Positions 9,343-17,654 of a stretch of 41,146 bases of DNA are shown here, piece by piece (position 1 is the first letter of the stretch; each line of letters opens with the position of its first letter). The stretch is taken from assembly GCA_945928865.1 (NCBI GenBank), contig CAMENZ010000012.1:1-41146 (forward strand). The letters run 5' to 3'. The DNA comes from an uncultured Clostridia bacterium. GTDB taxonomy: Bacteria > Bacillota > Clostridia > Peptostreptococcales > Anaerovoracaceae. The notes beneath the pieces are model-generated. The model had not been told where the DNA came from. It saw nothing but the letters and a program-made list of their open reading frames with translations, and did not search any database. Made by a program: the position numbers and the translations under genes.

Positions 9343-10563
9343 TTACAGGTCAACTCTATGAACAGGACAAGACATACATCTTGGGCCACCTCTACCTCTG
9401 GAAAGCTCAGCTGAAGGCATTTCTAATACTTTGATACCCTTCTTATCAAGAACATCATTGGATACATAGTTTCTTTCGTATGTAATTACTGTTCCTGGAG
9501 CGATACATAAAGTGTTAGAACCGTCATTCCACTGTTCTCTCTGAGCTGCAAGAAGTTCTCCGCCACCACATCTGATTAAATCAACTGCAGGAAGCTTTAA
9601 TTCTTTAGCTAAGATGTTCTGAAGTTCGTCCTTCATTGAATTGAAGTGAAGTTCCTTATTGTCGCCAAGAGTAATTTCATAAACGCCTAAAGGTCCTTCA
9701 ATTTCTGGATGGATTGTGAACTTGTCATAATCTACCATTGTAAATACTGTGTCAAGGTGCATGAATGCTCTTGACTTAGGTATATCAAATGCTAAAACTT
9801 TCTTGAAATCTGAGTTTGGTAAAATGTTTCTAGCAAAGTTTTCGATACCTGCAGCTGTTGTTCTCTGAGAAAGTCCAACTGCTACTACATCTTTAGAAAG
9901 AACTAATACGTCTCCACCTTCGATAGAATAATCATCGTTTACATCGTACCACTGTTTGTCAGATTCTAAAGCGAATTCTTTGTTGTACATAAACATGTAC
10001 TTTAATAAGAGAGCTTCTCTTCTTCTTGCAGGAGTATGCATGTGGTGAATGTTTAATCCATTACCAACGCAAGCACCTGGGTCTCTTGTAAAGTAAAGGT
10101 TTGGCATTGGATCAGATACGAACGGATAGTCGTCCTGAATTAAGTCCATTAAACCTGTAACTTTACCAGTTGAGATTTCATCTTTCTTAATACCTGCGAT
10201 AAGCTTAGCAACCATAGTCTTTGGATCAAGACTCATTAAGAAAGCTGTAATGTTTTCTCTTAATCCCATAGCTGTTATGTTGCTAAGGTCTAAGAATTCT
10301 TTGATGAACTGCTCTCTTCTCTTAGCATCTTCAAGAGTTTTAGCTGTTTCATCTACATAGTAAATAGGTTCTGCACCGTTTTCCTTTAAGATTTCAACGA
10401 ATCTGTCATGTTCAGCCTGTGCAACCTTTAAATATGGAATGTCATCAAATAAGAGTCTTTCCATTGTAGCAGGTGTAAGAGCTTCTAACTCTAAACCTGG
10501 TCTGTGTAATAATACTTTGTTGAGTTTTCCGATTTCCGAAAAGTTATGAATTCCAGAATACAT
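9343..10563 (-). CDS. arcA: Arginine deiminase
   Basis: The enzyme hydrolyses arginine to citrulline and ammonia. Recognisable elements are NLYFTRDPGA, the SIEGGDVLVLS loop, and the C-terminal GGPRCMSCP, in which C396 is the expected nucleophile. Length (406 residues) is typical. GGGAG lies seven bases before the ATG. Ammonia release would help the cell resist acid made by its own fermentation. No arcD-type arginine/ornithine exchanger is present in this window. Confidence 0.97.
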   Translation of the reverse strand: MYSGIHNFSEIGKLNKVLLHRPGLELEALTPATMERLLFDDIPYLKVAQAEHDRFVEILKENGAEPIYYVDETAKTLEDAKRREQFIKEFLDLSNITAMGLRENITAFLMSLDPKTMVAKLIAGIKKDEISTGKVTGLMDLIQDDYPFVSDPMPNLYFTRDPGACVGNGLNIHHMHTPARRREALLLKYMFMYNKEFALESDKQWYDVNDDYSIEGGDVLVLSKDVVAVGLSQRTTAAGIENFARNILPNSDFKKVLAFDIPKSRAFMHLDTVFTMVDYDKFTIHPEIEGPLGVYEITLGDNKELHFNSMKDELQNILAKELKLPAVDLIRCGGGELLAAQREQWNDGSNTLCIAPGTVITYERNYVSNDVLDKKGIKVLEMPSAELSRGRGGPRCMSCPVHRVDL

Positions 10564-10580
10564 ATTATTCTCCCTTTCCG

Positions 10581-10623
10581 ATTGAAAATTTAGGCCCTGC
10601 TCCTCAGCAGAGCCCTTTTCAAT
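10581..10623 (-). repeat. Large hairpin between arcB and arcA
   Basis: Outer arms ATTGAAAA (10581-10588) and TTTTCAAT (10616-10623) enclose a GC-rich inner stem (GGCCCTGCT with AGCAGAGCC). There is no T-run after it on the minus strand, so it is more likely an mRNA processing or stability element inside the operon than a terminator. Confidence 0.6.
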
Positions 10624-10656
10624 TCTACCATTTAGTTATAATTTTTTATGAGTTAA

Positions 10657-11652
10657 TTAGCCCATTGTGGCTACCATAACTGCCTTAATTGTGTGCATTC
10701 TATTTTCAGCTTCATCAAATACTTTTGAATGTCTGGATAAGAATACTTCGTCGGTTACTTCACGAATATCGTAACCTAAATCCATCTGTTCTTTAGCCAT
10801 TGTTGTATCGAAATCGTGGAATGAAGGTAAGCAGTGTAAGAAGATAACATCTTTGTTTTCTGTCTTATCAAGCATTTCCTTAGTTACCTTGAATGGAGTT
10901 AACATTCTAACTCTTTCAGGAATCTGATCTTCTTCACCCATGGAAGCCCAAATGTCAGTGTAAAGAACGTCTGCTCCCTTTAAGCAAGCTTCATCTGAGC
11001 TAACTTCAATGGAAGCGCCAGTGTATTCAGCAACTTCTCTTGCTCTCTTTAATACTTCAGGATCAACCTGATCTGCTAATTCCTTAGGACCGTAAGCTAC
11101 GAAAGACATACCCATCTTAGCACATCCGTACATCCAAGCATAAGCCATGTTATTTCTAATGTCACCACAGAAAACAACTTTAATCTTGTTTAAAGGCTTA
11201 GCAACATGTTCTTCGATAGTTAATAAGTCAGCTAAAATCTGAGTTGGGTGGTCAACGTCTGTTAAACCGTTCCATACAGGTACGCCTGCACATGCAGCTA
11301 ATTCTTCTACTACAGACTGCTTGTAACCTCTGTATTCGATACCATCATAGAATCTGCCAAGAACCTTAGCTGTATCTGCGATAGTTTCTTTCTTACCCAT
11401 CTGGGATGACTTAGAGTCAAGGAAAGTTACGTTAGCACCTTCGTCGTATGCAGCAACTTCGAATGCACATCTTGTTCTTGTTGAAGTCTTTTCAAAGAGA
11501 AGAACGATATTCTTTCCCTTTAATACTTCATTGTGGATACCAGCTCTCTTCTTAGCCTTTAAATCGTGAGCTAAGTCAAGCATGTATCTGATTTCTTCCG
11601 GTGTGAAATCCATAAGTGTTAAAAAACTTCTTCCTTTTAAATTTACTGCCAT
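10657..11652 (-). CDS. arcB: Ornithine carbamoyltransferase, catabolic
   Basis: In this operon the enzyme runs in the catabolic direction, splitting citrulline with phosphate into ornithine and carbamoyl phosphate. The carbamoyl-phosphate motif EKTSTRTR (about residues 54-61), HPTQILAD (about 136) and HCLPSFHD (about 273) are intact, and length is 331 residues. The ATG follows AAGGAGA. It is the first gene of the arc operon. The short 92-bp gap to the upstream MocR-type regulator carries a TATAGT -10 element and paired TGGTAC half-sites. Confidence 0.95.
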   Translation of the reverse strand: MAVNLKGRSFLTLMDFTPEEIRYMLDLAHDLKAKKRAGIHNEVLKGKNIVLLFEKTSTRTRCAFEVAAYDEGANVTFLDSKSSQMGKKETIADTAKVLGRFYDGIEYRGYKQSVVEELAACAGVPVWNGLTDVDHPTQILADLLTIEEHVAKPLNKIKVVFCGDIRNNMAYAWMYGCAKMGMSFVAYGPKELADQVDPEVLKRAREVAEYTGASIEVSSDEACLKGADVLYTDIWASMGEEDQIPERVRMLTPFKVTKEMLDKTENKDVIFLHCLPSFHDFDTTMAKEQMDLGYDIREVTDEVFLSRHSKVFDEAENRMHTIKAVMVATMG

Positions 11653-11708
11653 TTTGTTTCTCCTTTTCTTGTTGTTACATTTGCTTAAATTTTCTACAAC
11701 TTCATATT

Positions 11709-11762
11709 ACTATATACGCTCTTTTTTTGAAGTACCAGTCTTGTCTATTTTTTCTGTACCAG
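11709..11762 (-). promoter_or_regulatory. Candidate arc promoter with direct-repeat operator
   Basis: On the minus strand CTGGTAC occurs at 11762-11756 and again at 11738-11732, 24 bp apart. A -10 element TATAGT lies at 11714-11709. The second half-site occupies the -35 position exactly (17-bp spacing), where no TTGACA-like hexamer exists. MocR regulators such as GabR bind direct repeats and activate from such positions. The upstream half-site lies inside the last codons of the regulator gene. Confidence 0.5.
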
Positions 11763-13238
11763 ACTCTCTAATATGGTTTCTTTAAAAATATTCATGCCTC
11801 TCTCTAGGCCTTGCAAGGCTTCAAAAGAATAATTTATCCTAACATGATCTCTGCCACCATTTTTCAAAGGATAAAAAATATGTCCTGGAATTAAAGAAAG
11901 ACCTTTATTATATGCCTTATTTATAAACTCTTTACAATCTATTCCGTGAGGAAGTTTGCACCAGATATAAACTCCACCCTTAGGCTTAATATATTCCACG
12001 CCTAAATATGCCATCTCATCTAAGAGCTTGCAAACTAAATTCTGTTTTTCACGGTAGTTTTCTCTAAAAGCATCAAAAGCTTCATATTGGAATCCATTAT
12101 CCAAATATCTGGCTAATAGTTTTTGAGAAATCCAATCTGTAGGAATCATTCTAACTGAAACAATGTAGCTAAAGCGCTTTATAAGCTCTCTATCTGCCAC
12201 CACTAAAGCTAAACTCATTCCCGGTAAAAAGTTTAATGAAAAAGAATATATATATATAACATTTCCTGTTGTATCCATAGATTTAATCGGAGGTAATTTC
12301 TCCTCTGTGAAATAAAGCTCCGAAGCCGCATCTTCCTCAATTATCGGAACTCTATATTCGTTAGAAATTTCCATTATTCGTTTCCTTCGCTCCATAGAAA
12401 GAACTACTCCTGTAGGGTCATGGAAACTGGAATTCACATATATAAATCGAGGTCTTACCTTCTCAACAATGTCCGCTAAAATATCACATTTCATTCCTTC
12501 TTCATCCATAGGAATGGTAACTATCTTAGCTCCCGCCAACTCAAAAGCCCTAAATATATCCGGGTGAACAGGTTCCTCCATTATAACCGTATCTCCCTTT
12601 TTCAAAATCAGCGTAGAAATAAACTCTACTGCCTGATTCGTTTCTTGCAAAATCTGAATTTGTCCCGTTGATGCCTTTATACCCTTAGTACTTAAAAAAG
12701 ATACGGCTTTCTGTCTTAAAAGCTTATCTCCTTTATAGGGACAGAAGAAATAATGGTTTTTCCCATCCCCTGCTATAATTTCTGCTATATCATTAGCCAC
12801 CTTTCTCTGATCATAAATTTCATCAGATGAAACGCCACCTCCCATAGCACAAATATTTTTTTCTCTAGTTCTCTGAAAAAGGTTATCAAAAGTAACTTCC
12901 AAATCAAAATATTCATCCCTAATTTGATTTATCCAATTAACCTTCTTAGTTTTTCTTGTATCCTCAATCTTATTGCAGGGTTTATCATAATCTTCTTCAT
13001 TATTTATGGTTACAATATAACCTACTCCCTGCTTGGAATTTATAAAATCTTCTGCCTTAAGTTCATTATAAGCCCTAACTATTGTATTTCTATGAACATC
13101 CAAAAGCTTAGCAAGAGTTCTCTCAGATGGTAAAACAGTACCATCAGCCACTTCTCCAGCCATTATTTGTTCTTTTATACTGTTAGCAATTTGAAGATAT
13201 ACAGGAGTTTTTAATTCCTTATCCACATTAAACTTCAT
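11745..13238 (-). CDS. MocR/GabR-type regulator lacking the PLP lysine
   Basis: The N-terminus (about residues 1-70) is a GntR winged helix (LPSERTLAKLLDVHRNTIV), followed by a class I aminotransferase-like domain. In MocR proteins PLP is held by the lysine of a motif like TFSKSLAPG; here the aligned stretch reads YSFSLNFLPG, so the lysine is L335 (codon TTA, 12236-12234). The usual EDDY segment is EEDA. PLP binding is therefore probably lost although the fold is kept. I start at 13238 (MKFNVDK, 497 residues), overlapping the upstream rlmL-like gene by 11 bp, with AAAGGAAA as SD. It lies immediately upstream of arcB on the same strand, so control of arginine catabolism is inferred. Confidence 0.8.
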   Translation of the reverse strand: MKFNVDKELKTPVYLQIANSIKEQIMAGEVADGTVLPSERTLAKLLDVHRNTIVRAYNELKAEDFINSKQGVGYIVTINNEEDYDKPCNKIEDTRKTKKVNWINQIRDEYFDLEVTFDNLFQRTREKNICAMGGGVSSDEIYDQRKVANDIAEIIAGDGKNHYFFCPYKGDKLLRQKAVSFLSTKGIKASTGQIQILQETNQAVEFISTLILKKGDTVIMEEPVHPDIFRAFELAGAKIVTIPMDEEGMKCDILADIVEKVRPRFIYVNSSFHDPTGVVLSMERRKRIMEISNEYRVPIIEEDAASELYFTEEKLPPIKSMDTTGNVIYIYSFSLNFLPGMSLALVVADRELIKRFSYIVSVRMIPTDWISQKLLARYLDNGFQYEAFDAFRENYREKQNLVCKLLDEMAYLGVEYIKPKGGVYIWCKLPHGIDCKEFINKAYNKGLSLIPGHIFYPLKNGGRDHVRINYSFEALQGLERGMNIFKETILESLVQKK

Positions 13239-14388
13239 CTGTGATTTTCCTTTTCTCAAGTTTGGGTTTTTCCCCATGAAATTGATAATAGCAAACTTCT
13301 ATTCTACCATTAAATAATTTTCTTCGTCTATCTGCCGGTCTTCCAAAGGCCTTATTTTCAATAGTCTTATCGGATGTTACTACAAATAAGGACCAAGTTG
13401 GATTTTGAGTAAAAAATTTATTATAAGATTTATAAATTGAGTCTATCCCTGCCTTATCACCTATTCTTTCACCATAAGGCGGATTGGTAACTATAACTCC
13501 ACCCTGACTTTTAGTAGCTAAGGCTGATACATCTGCCACATGGAAAACTATATCATAGGCGACCCCTGCTTCTTCTGCATGTAATTTTGCCGCCTTAATA
13601 GCATTAGGGTTTATATCTGAACCATAAATTTTTAGCTTCGATTCCGTATCCACCTGTTTAAAGGCAGCAGTTCTCTCTTCTTTCCATAGTTTTGCCGGAA
13701 TAGCTTCCCAAGATTCACAGGTAAAGGTTCTGGATAAGCCGGGTGCCATATTTCGTCCAATCATAGCGGCTTCAATAGGAATAGTTCCCGAACCACAACA
13801 AGGATCCGCTAAAATTCTATCCTTATTCCAAAAGCTAAGTTGAACCAAAGCTGCTGCAATAGTTTCCTTAATAGGTGCTACAACATTTATTTTTCTATAG
13901 CCCCTCTTATGTAATCCCGGACCTGTAGTATCTAAGGTTACGGTAACCCTATCCTTTAACAAAGTTACCTTTATATCAAATATATTCCCTGTTTTTTCAA
14001 AATGTTCTCTGCCATAAACTTCCTTAAGTCTTTCGACTAAAGCTTTTTCAGATACTGATTGACAAGCAGGTACAGAGCTTAATTTAGATTTTACAGAAGA
14101 TCCGTTTACTGTAAAATTACCATCTTCAGGAATCCAGTGTTCCCATGGAATACCTTTAATCTGTTGAAAAAGGTCTTCAAACTCCAAAGCCTGAAATTCA
14201 GCCATTTTTATCTGCACACGATCTGCTGTTCTCAGCCAAAGATTCGCTTTCACCACGCCTCTTTCATCACTTAAAAAAGTAACTTTACCGTCTTCCGTTT
14301 TTAATACTTTAAATCCTAAATTTTCCAATTCTCTTCTCACCACGGCTTCAAGCCCAAAAGTGGAAGTTGCAATAAGTTCCAGTCTCAA
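13228..14388 (-). CDS. THUMP-domain RNA methyltransferase (RlmL/YpsC-like)
   Basis: The N-terminal region includes a THUMP RNA-binding domain (about residues 55-155). The C-terminal Rossmann methyltransferase carries the SAM motif DPCCGSGTIPIEAA and the catalytic NPPYGERIG typical of N2-guanine or N6-adenine methylation. E. coli RlmL makes m2G2445 in 23S rRNA, and the stand-alone Gram-positive homologue YpsC is thought to do the same. The start codon is TTG at 14388, supported by AGGAG seven bases upstream. Length is 386 residues. Its 3' end overlaps the MocR regulator, so the two are translationally coupled. Confidence 0.88.
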   Translation of the reverse strand: MRLELIATSTFGLEAVVRRELENLGFKVLKTEDGKVTFLSDERGVVKANLWLRTADRVQIKMAEFQALEFEDLFQQIKGIPWEHWIPEDGNFTVNGSSVKSKLSSVPACQSVSEKALVERLKEVYGREHFEKTGNIFDIKVTLLKDRVTVTLDTTGPGLHKRGYRKINVVAPIKETIAAALVQLSFWNKDRILADPCCGSGTIPIEAAMIGRNMAPGLSRTFTCESWEAIPAKLWKEERTAAFKQVDTESKLKIYGSDINPNAIKAAKLHAEEAGVAYDIVFHVADVSALATKSQGGVIVTNPPYGERIGDKAGIDSIYKSYNKFFTQNPTWSLFVVTSDKTIENKAFGRPADRRRKLFNGRIEVCYYQFHGEKPKLEKRKITDEV

Positions 14389-14447
14389 TAATTTTCTCCT
14401 TAGTTAAAATGCCTTTATTAAAAACAATACAATTTTATAATACAATT

Positions 14448-14476
14448 ATTATATTATTTTTAGGCTCTGTGTTAAA
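14448..14476 (-). promoter_or_regulatory. Possible promoter of the rlmL-like gene
   Basis: TATAAT (14453-14448) lies 17 bp from a weak -35 TTTAAC (14476-14471), directly after the mreB terminator on the minus strand. Confidence 0.4.
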
Positions 14477-14478
14477 TT

Positions 14479-14500
14479 AAAAAAGCGTCCCTAAGGACGC
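14479..14500 (-). terminator. mreB terminator
   Basis: GCGTCC, loop TTAG and GGACGC are followed by at least six T residues on the minus strand, starting a few bases after the mreB stop codon. Confidence 0.9.
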
Positions 14501-14506
14501 CATTTT

Positions 14507-15529
14507 TTATAGATAAGGTGCCCTCTTATTTAGTGCATTACTTTCCAGCCTGTCAAGCTGATCCAAAGCTTTACCTGTTCCTAAGGCAACGCACGATTTT
14601 GGGTCCTCTGCAATTTTTACTTCAATTCCTGTTCTATCCTGAATTCTCCTATCCATTCCATAAAGAAGTGCACCACCACCGGTTAATATAAGACCGGAAT
14701 TGCTGATGTCTGCAGCTAATTCAGGAGGAGTTACCTCCAACACATTATGAACAGCTTCACATATAACGGTAAGAGGCTCTTCTAAGGCTTCAATCATTTC
14801 CTCTGAGGTAACCTGTACGCTCTTCGGTAAGCCGGAAACCATATCCCTACCTCTACATTCCATAGAAATGCTCTCCTCTCTAGGAAATGCCGTTCCTATA
14901 GTGAGCTTAAGCTCTTCTGCTGTACGCTCTCCAATATAAAGTTTATGAGCTTTTTTCATATACTTGATTATAGCTTCATCAAACTTATCTCCTGCCATCT
15001 TAACAGAAGTGCTGGCAACGATACCACCTAGCGAAATCACTGCGATATCCGTAGTTCCACCACCTATGTCTATGACCATAACTCCATCTGGTTTAGAAAT
15101 GTCAATTCCCGCACCTATTGCCGCAGCTACAGGCTCTTCCATAAGGTATACATCCTTACCACCTGCTGCTTCTGCCGCCTCTCTTACAGCTCTCTTTTCA
15201 ACCTCTGTAACACTGGAAGGCACGCAAATCATAATTTTCGGCTTAAAAAATCTTCCGGAACCACAAGTTTTGCGAATGAAATATTTTAAAAGCCTTTCTG
15301 TAATATCAAAATCCGAAATTACGCCATCTCTAAGAGGCTTAACCGCCACAATATTAGCAGGTGTACGACCTAACATCTGTCTAGCCTCTTCACCTACTGC
15401 TAAAATTTCATCTGTATCGCTGTTAATAGCCACTACTGCCGGCTCATTTAAAACAACGCCTTTTCCCTTTATATATACTAAAACGTTGGCTGTACCTAAG
15501 TCAATTCCAACTTCTGATGCAAATCCCAT
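14507..15529 (-). CDS. mreB: Rod shape-determining protein MreB/Mbl
   Basis: This bacterial actin forms membrane-bound filaments that direct lateral wall synthesis. The nucleotide-binding motifs of the actin fold are present: GIDLGTANVLVYIKGKG near the N-terminus, VIDIGGGTTDIAVIS near residue 160 and LILTGGGALLYGMD near residue 285. I start at 15529 (MGFASEVGID, 340 residues), because AAGGAG lies eight bases upstream and the predicted promoter at 15564-15592 would start transcription downstream of the longer in-frame start at 15592. It is a single-gene unit here, without mreC/mreD, so mbl or a second mreB paralogue is possible. Confidence 0.93.
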   Translation of the reverse strand: MGFASEVGIDLGTANVLVYIKGKGVVLNEPAVVAINSDTDEILAVGEEARQMLGRTPANIVAVKPLRDGVISDFDITERLLKYFIRKTCGSGRFFKPKIMICVPSSVTEVEKRAVREAAEAAGGKDVYLMEEPVAAAIGAGIDISKPDGVMVIDIGGGTTDIAVISLGGIVASTSVKMAGDKFDEAIIKYMKKAHKLYIGERTAEELKLTIGTAFPREESISMECRGRDMVSGLPKSVQVTSEEMIEALEEPLTVICEAVHNVLEVTPPELAADISNSGLILTGGGALLYGMDRRIQDRTGIEVKIAEDPKSCVALGTGKALDQLDRLESNALNKRAPYL

Positions 15530-15563
15530 AACCAGTTCTCCTTCTTTGATTTCCTTCTTTGCT

Positions 15564-15592
15564 ATTATATATGAAATTAGGAAGTTTTTCAA
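15564..15592 (-). promoter_or_regulatory. mreB promoter
   Basis: TTGAAA (15592-15587), a 17-bp spacer and TATAAT (15569-15564) on the minus strand, the same hexamers as at pflB. Confidence 0.75.
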
Positions 15593-15636
15593 TGTATTTT
15601 AGATGGATTTTAATATTTTTGATTCCTAACTAAGCC

Positions 15637-17535
15637 TTATTCCCCTTTATTCTCACTTACAAACCTTTTTATTTTTTTACCTGTAGTTTTTTCAAAATCT
15701 TCTAATCTAACATTTATTTTCTTAATACGCTTAAACAATGGTAAATCTTTGTTGATTTTATCAACTTCTTCCCATAAAAGAACTTCTATATCGGAAATTT
15801 GAATTTCCTCATCAGAAAGCTCATTCTCCGGAGATTTTGCTATAAGAGCTTCTTTAATTTCGTCCATATCCGGCTTAATAGTTGCCACAATGGAAATATC
15901 CTGACCTGTATCGCTCTCCGGTGCCCACACCATAGATTCACTCACATAAGGAACACGACCTAGGAAATATTCCAGCTCTTCAGGGAAAACATTTTTACCA
16001 TTTTTAGTTATAATTACATTCTTTTTTCTTCCTGTAATATATACAAAGTTTTCATCATCTTTATAACCCAAATCTCCTGTGTAGAACCATCCGTCACGAA
16101 GAACTTTAGCTGTTTCCTCAGGCATATTATAATATCCCAACATTATATTAGGTCCCTTAAAACAGATTTCACCTACTCCCTCTTCATCAGGATTTTCAAT
16201 CTTGACTTCCATTTCAGGCAAAACATGACCTACAGACTTATTTCTCATATACTTATGAATATCAGGATTTAAAGCAGCCATAGGTGAACATTCTGTTAAA
16301 CCATAGCCTTGAACAGCTATGAATCCCAGATCATTGAAGAAACCTAAAATATCAGGGTCTATAGCAGCACCGCCGGAGATTAAAACTCTCATTCTGCCAC
16401 CGAAAACCTTATATATGTCTTTTAAAAGCTTTTTATTTAAATCTATTCCTATCTTCTTAGTAACTCTGTTTATAGCAAGAACCTTTTTAACAATAGACTC
16501 TTTTCCCTGCTTTCTAATATTTTTCATAATGTTCTTATATAGACTTTCAAATATTAGAGGAACACCTAAAATCATAGTAGGACGAACTTCTTGCAGGTTC
16601 TTTTGGATATATTTCAAGCCTTCACAATAAGCAATAGATGCTCCCTTATATAAAGGCATTAAAAATCCGCAAGTACATTCGTAAGTATGATGAACAGGTA
16701 AAATTGAGAAGAAAACATCCCAAGTATTTACATTTAAGATGGTAGGTGCAGTCATCAAGTTTTCACAAATATTTCTATGGGAAAGCATAACCCCTTTAGA
16801 AATGCCGGTAGTTCCTGATGTGAAAAGAAGTATACTCATTTTATCTGAGTCTATTTCTGCATCTAAAAACTCTCTATTGCCTGCATTTATTAAAGTCTTT
16901 CCTTCTTCTATGAGCTTAGACCATGAAATGACTATTGCTTCATTATCTTCCAAAGAGCTATTACCATTTTCTACAGCACTTTCTGTATGACTTTCTGCAT
17001 TGCATAGATGTTCAGCCCTGTTAAAATTAACCAAAGTCTCAATAGAAGTATCTCCTGATGCTTTCATCTCTAAGAACATTTCTTCATATTTATTAGAAAA
17101 TAACACAGCTGCCGCTTCTGCCTCAATGACTAATTGCTTAAGATCACGGCTACTAAGCTCCTTATCTAAAGGAACCACTTCACCTACCCCGCACACAGCT
17201 GCTAAGTAAGAAGTAGCCCACTGATAACAGTTTTCACCAATTACAGCAATTCTTTTATCTTTAAGCCCTCTAAAGATCAGAGAAGTTCCTAAGCCGTTAA
17301 TATCTGCAAAGGCTTCTTTATATGTAATTCCTTTAAAAGCTTCATTTTTCTTAAATTTCTGCCAGAAAGCCACATTATCGCCATAAAGATTGACACTAGA
17401 TTCCAACATCTGTTTAAGATCCACTATAGCTCTGCTATGCTTATGATTTATGTAAGGATTCTTGCTACAATTAAGTCTATCGATGACTCCCTGAGCTCTT
17501 TCCATTTCTAAATTTTTCTTGCTTAAATAATCCAT
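15637..17535 (-). CDS. AMP-dependent long-chain acyl-CoA ligase
   Basis: The protein activates a carboxylic acid, probably a fatty acid, through an acyl-adenylate. The adenylation motif LLFTSGTTGISKGVMLSH is intact, as are VQGYGLTECSP and the hinge region YTGDLGYKDDENFVYITGRK with the following KNGKNVFPEELE. I choose the ATG at 17535 (MDYLSKKN, 633 residues), which has GGAG 11 bases upstream; in-frame ATGs at 17553 and 17598 have no SD, and a TATAAT at 17589-17584 would place the first inside or upstream of the promoter. Start choice is uncertain. Chain-length preference cannot be read. An acyl-ACP synthetase role is an alternative. Confidence 0.85.
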   Translation of the reverse strand: MDYLSKKNLEMERAQGVIDRLNCSKNPYINHKHSRAIVDLKQMLESSVNLYGDNVAFWQKFKKNEAFKGITYKEAFADINGLGTSLIFRGLKDKRIAVIGENCYQWATSYLAAVCGVGEVVPLDKELSSRDLKQLVIEAEAAAVLFSNKYEEMFLEMKASGDTSIETLVNFNRAEHLCNAESHTESAVENGNSSLEDNEAIVISWSKLIEEGKTLINAGNREFLDAEIDSDKMSILLFTSGTTGISKGVMLSHRNICENLMTAPTILNVNTWDVFFSILPVHHTYECTCGFLMPLYKGASIAYCEGLKYIQKNLQEVRPTMILGVPLIFESLYKNIMKNIRKQGKESIVKKVLAINRVTKKIGIDLNKKLLKDIYKVFGGRMRVLISGGAAIDPDILGFFNDLGFIAVQGYGLTECSPMAALNPDIHKYMRNKSVGHVLPEMEVKIENPDEEGVGEICFKGPNIMLGYYNMPEETAKVLRDGWFYTGDLGYKDDENFVYITGRKKNVIITKNGKNVFPEELEYFLGRVPYVSESMVWAPESDTGQDISIVATIKPDMDEIKEALIAKSPENELSDEEIQISDIEVLLWEEVDKINKDLPLFKRIKKINVRLEDFEKTTGKKIKRFVSENKGE

Positions 17536-17654
17536 ACTTAGTCCATCTCCCATTTCAATTTCATTTTTATGATAAAAAGATAAATTATATGTGTTCATAT
17601 TACTACCAAAAAGTGAAAGTTTGTTGAAGTTTATAAGTGTTTATTAAGATTTTG

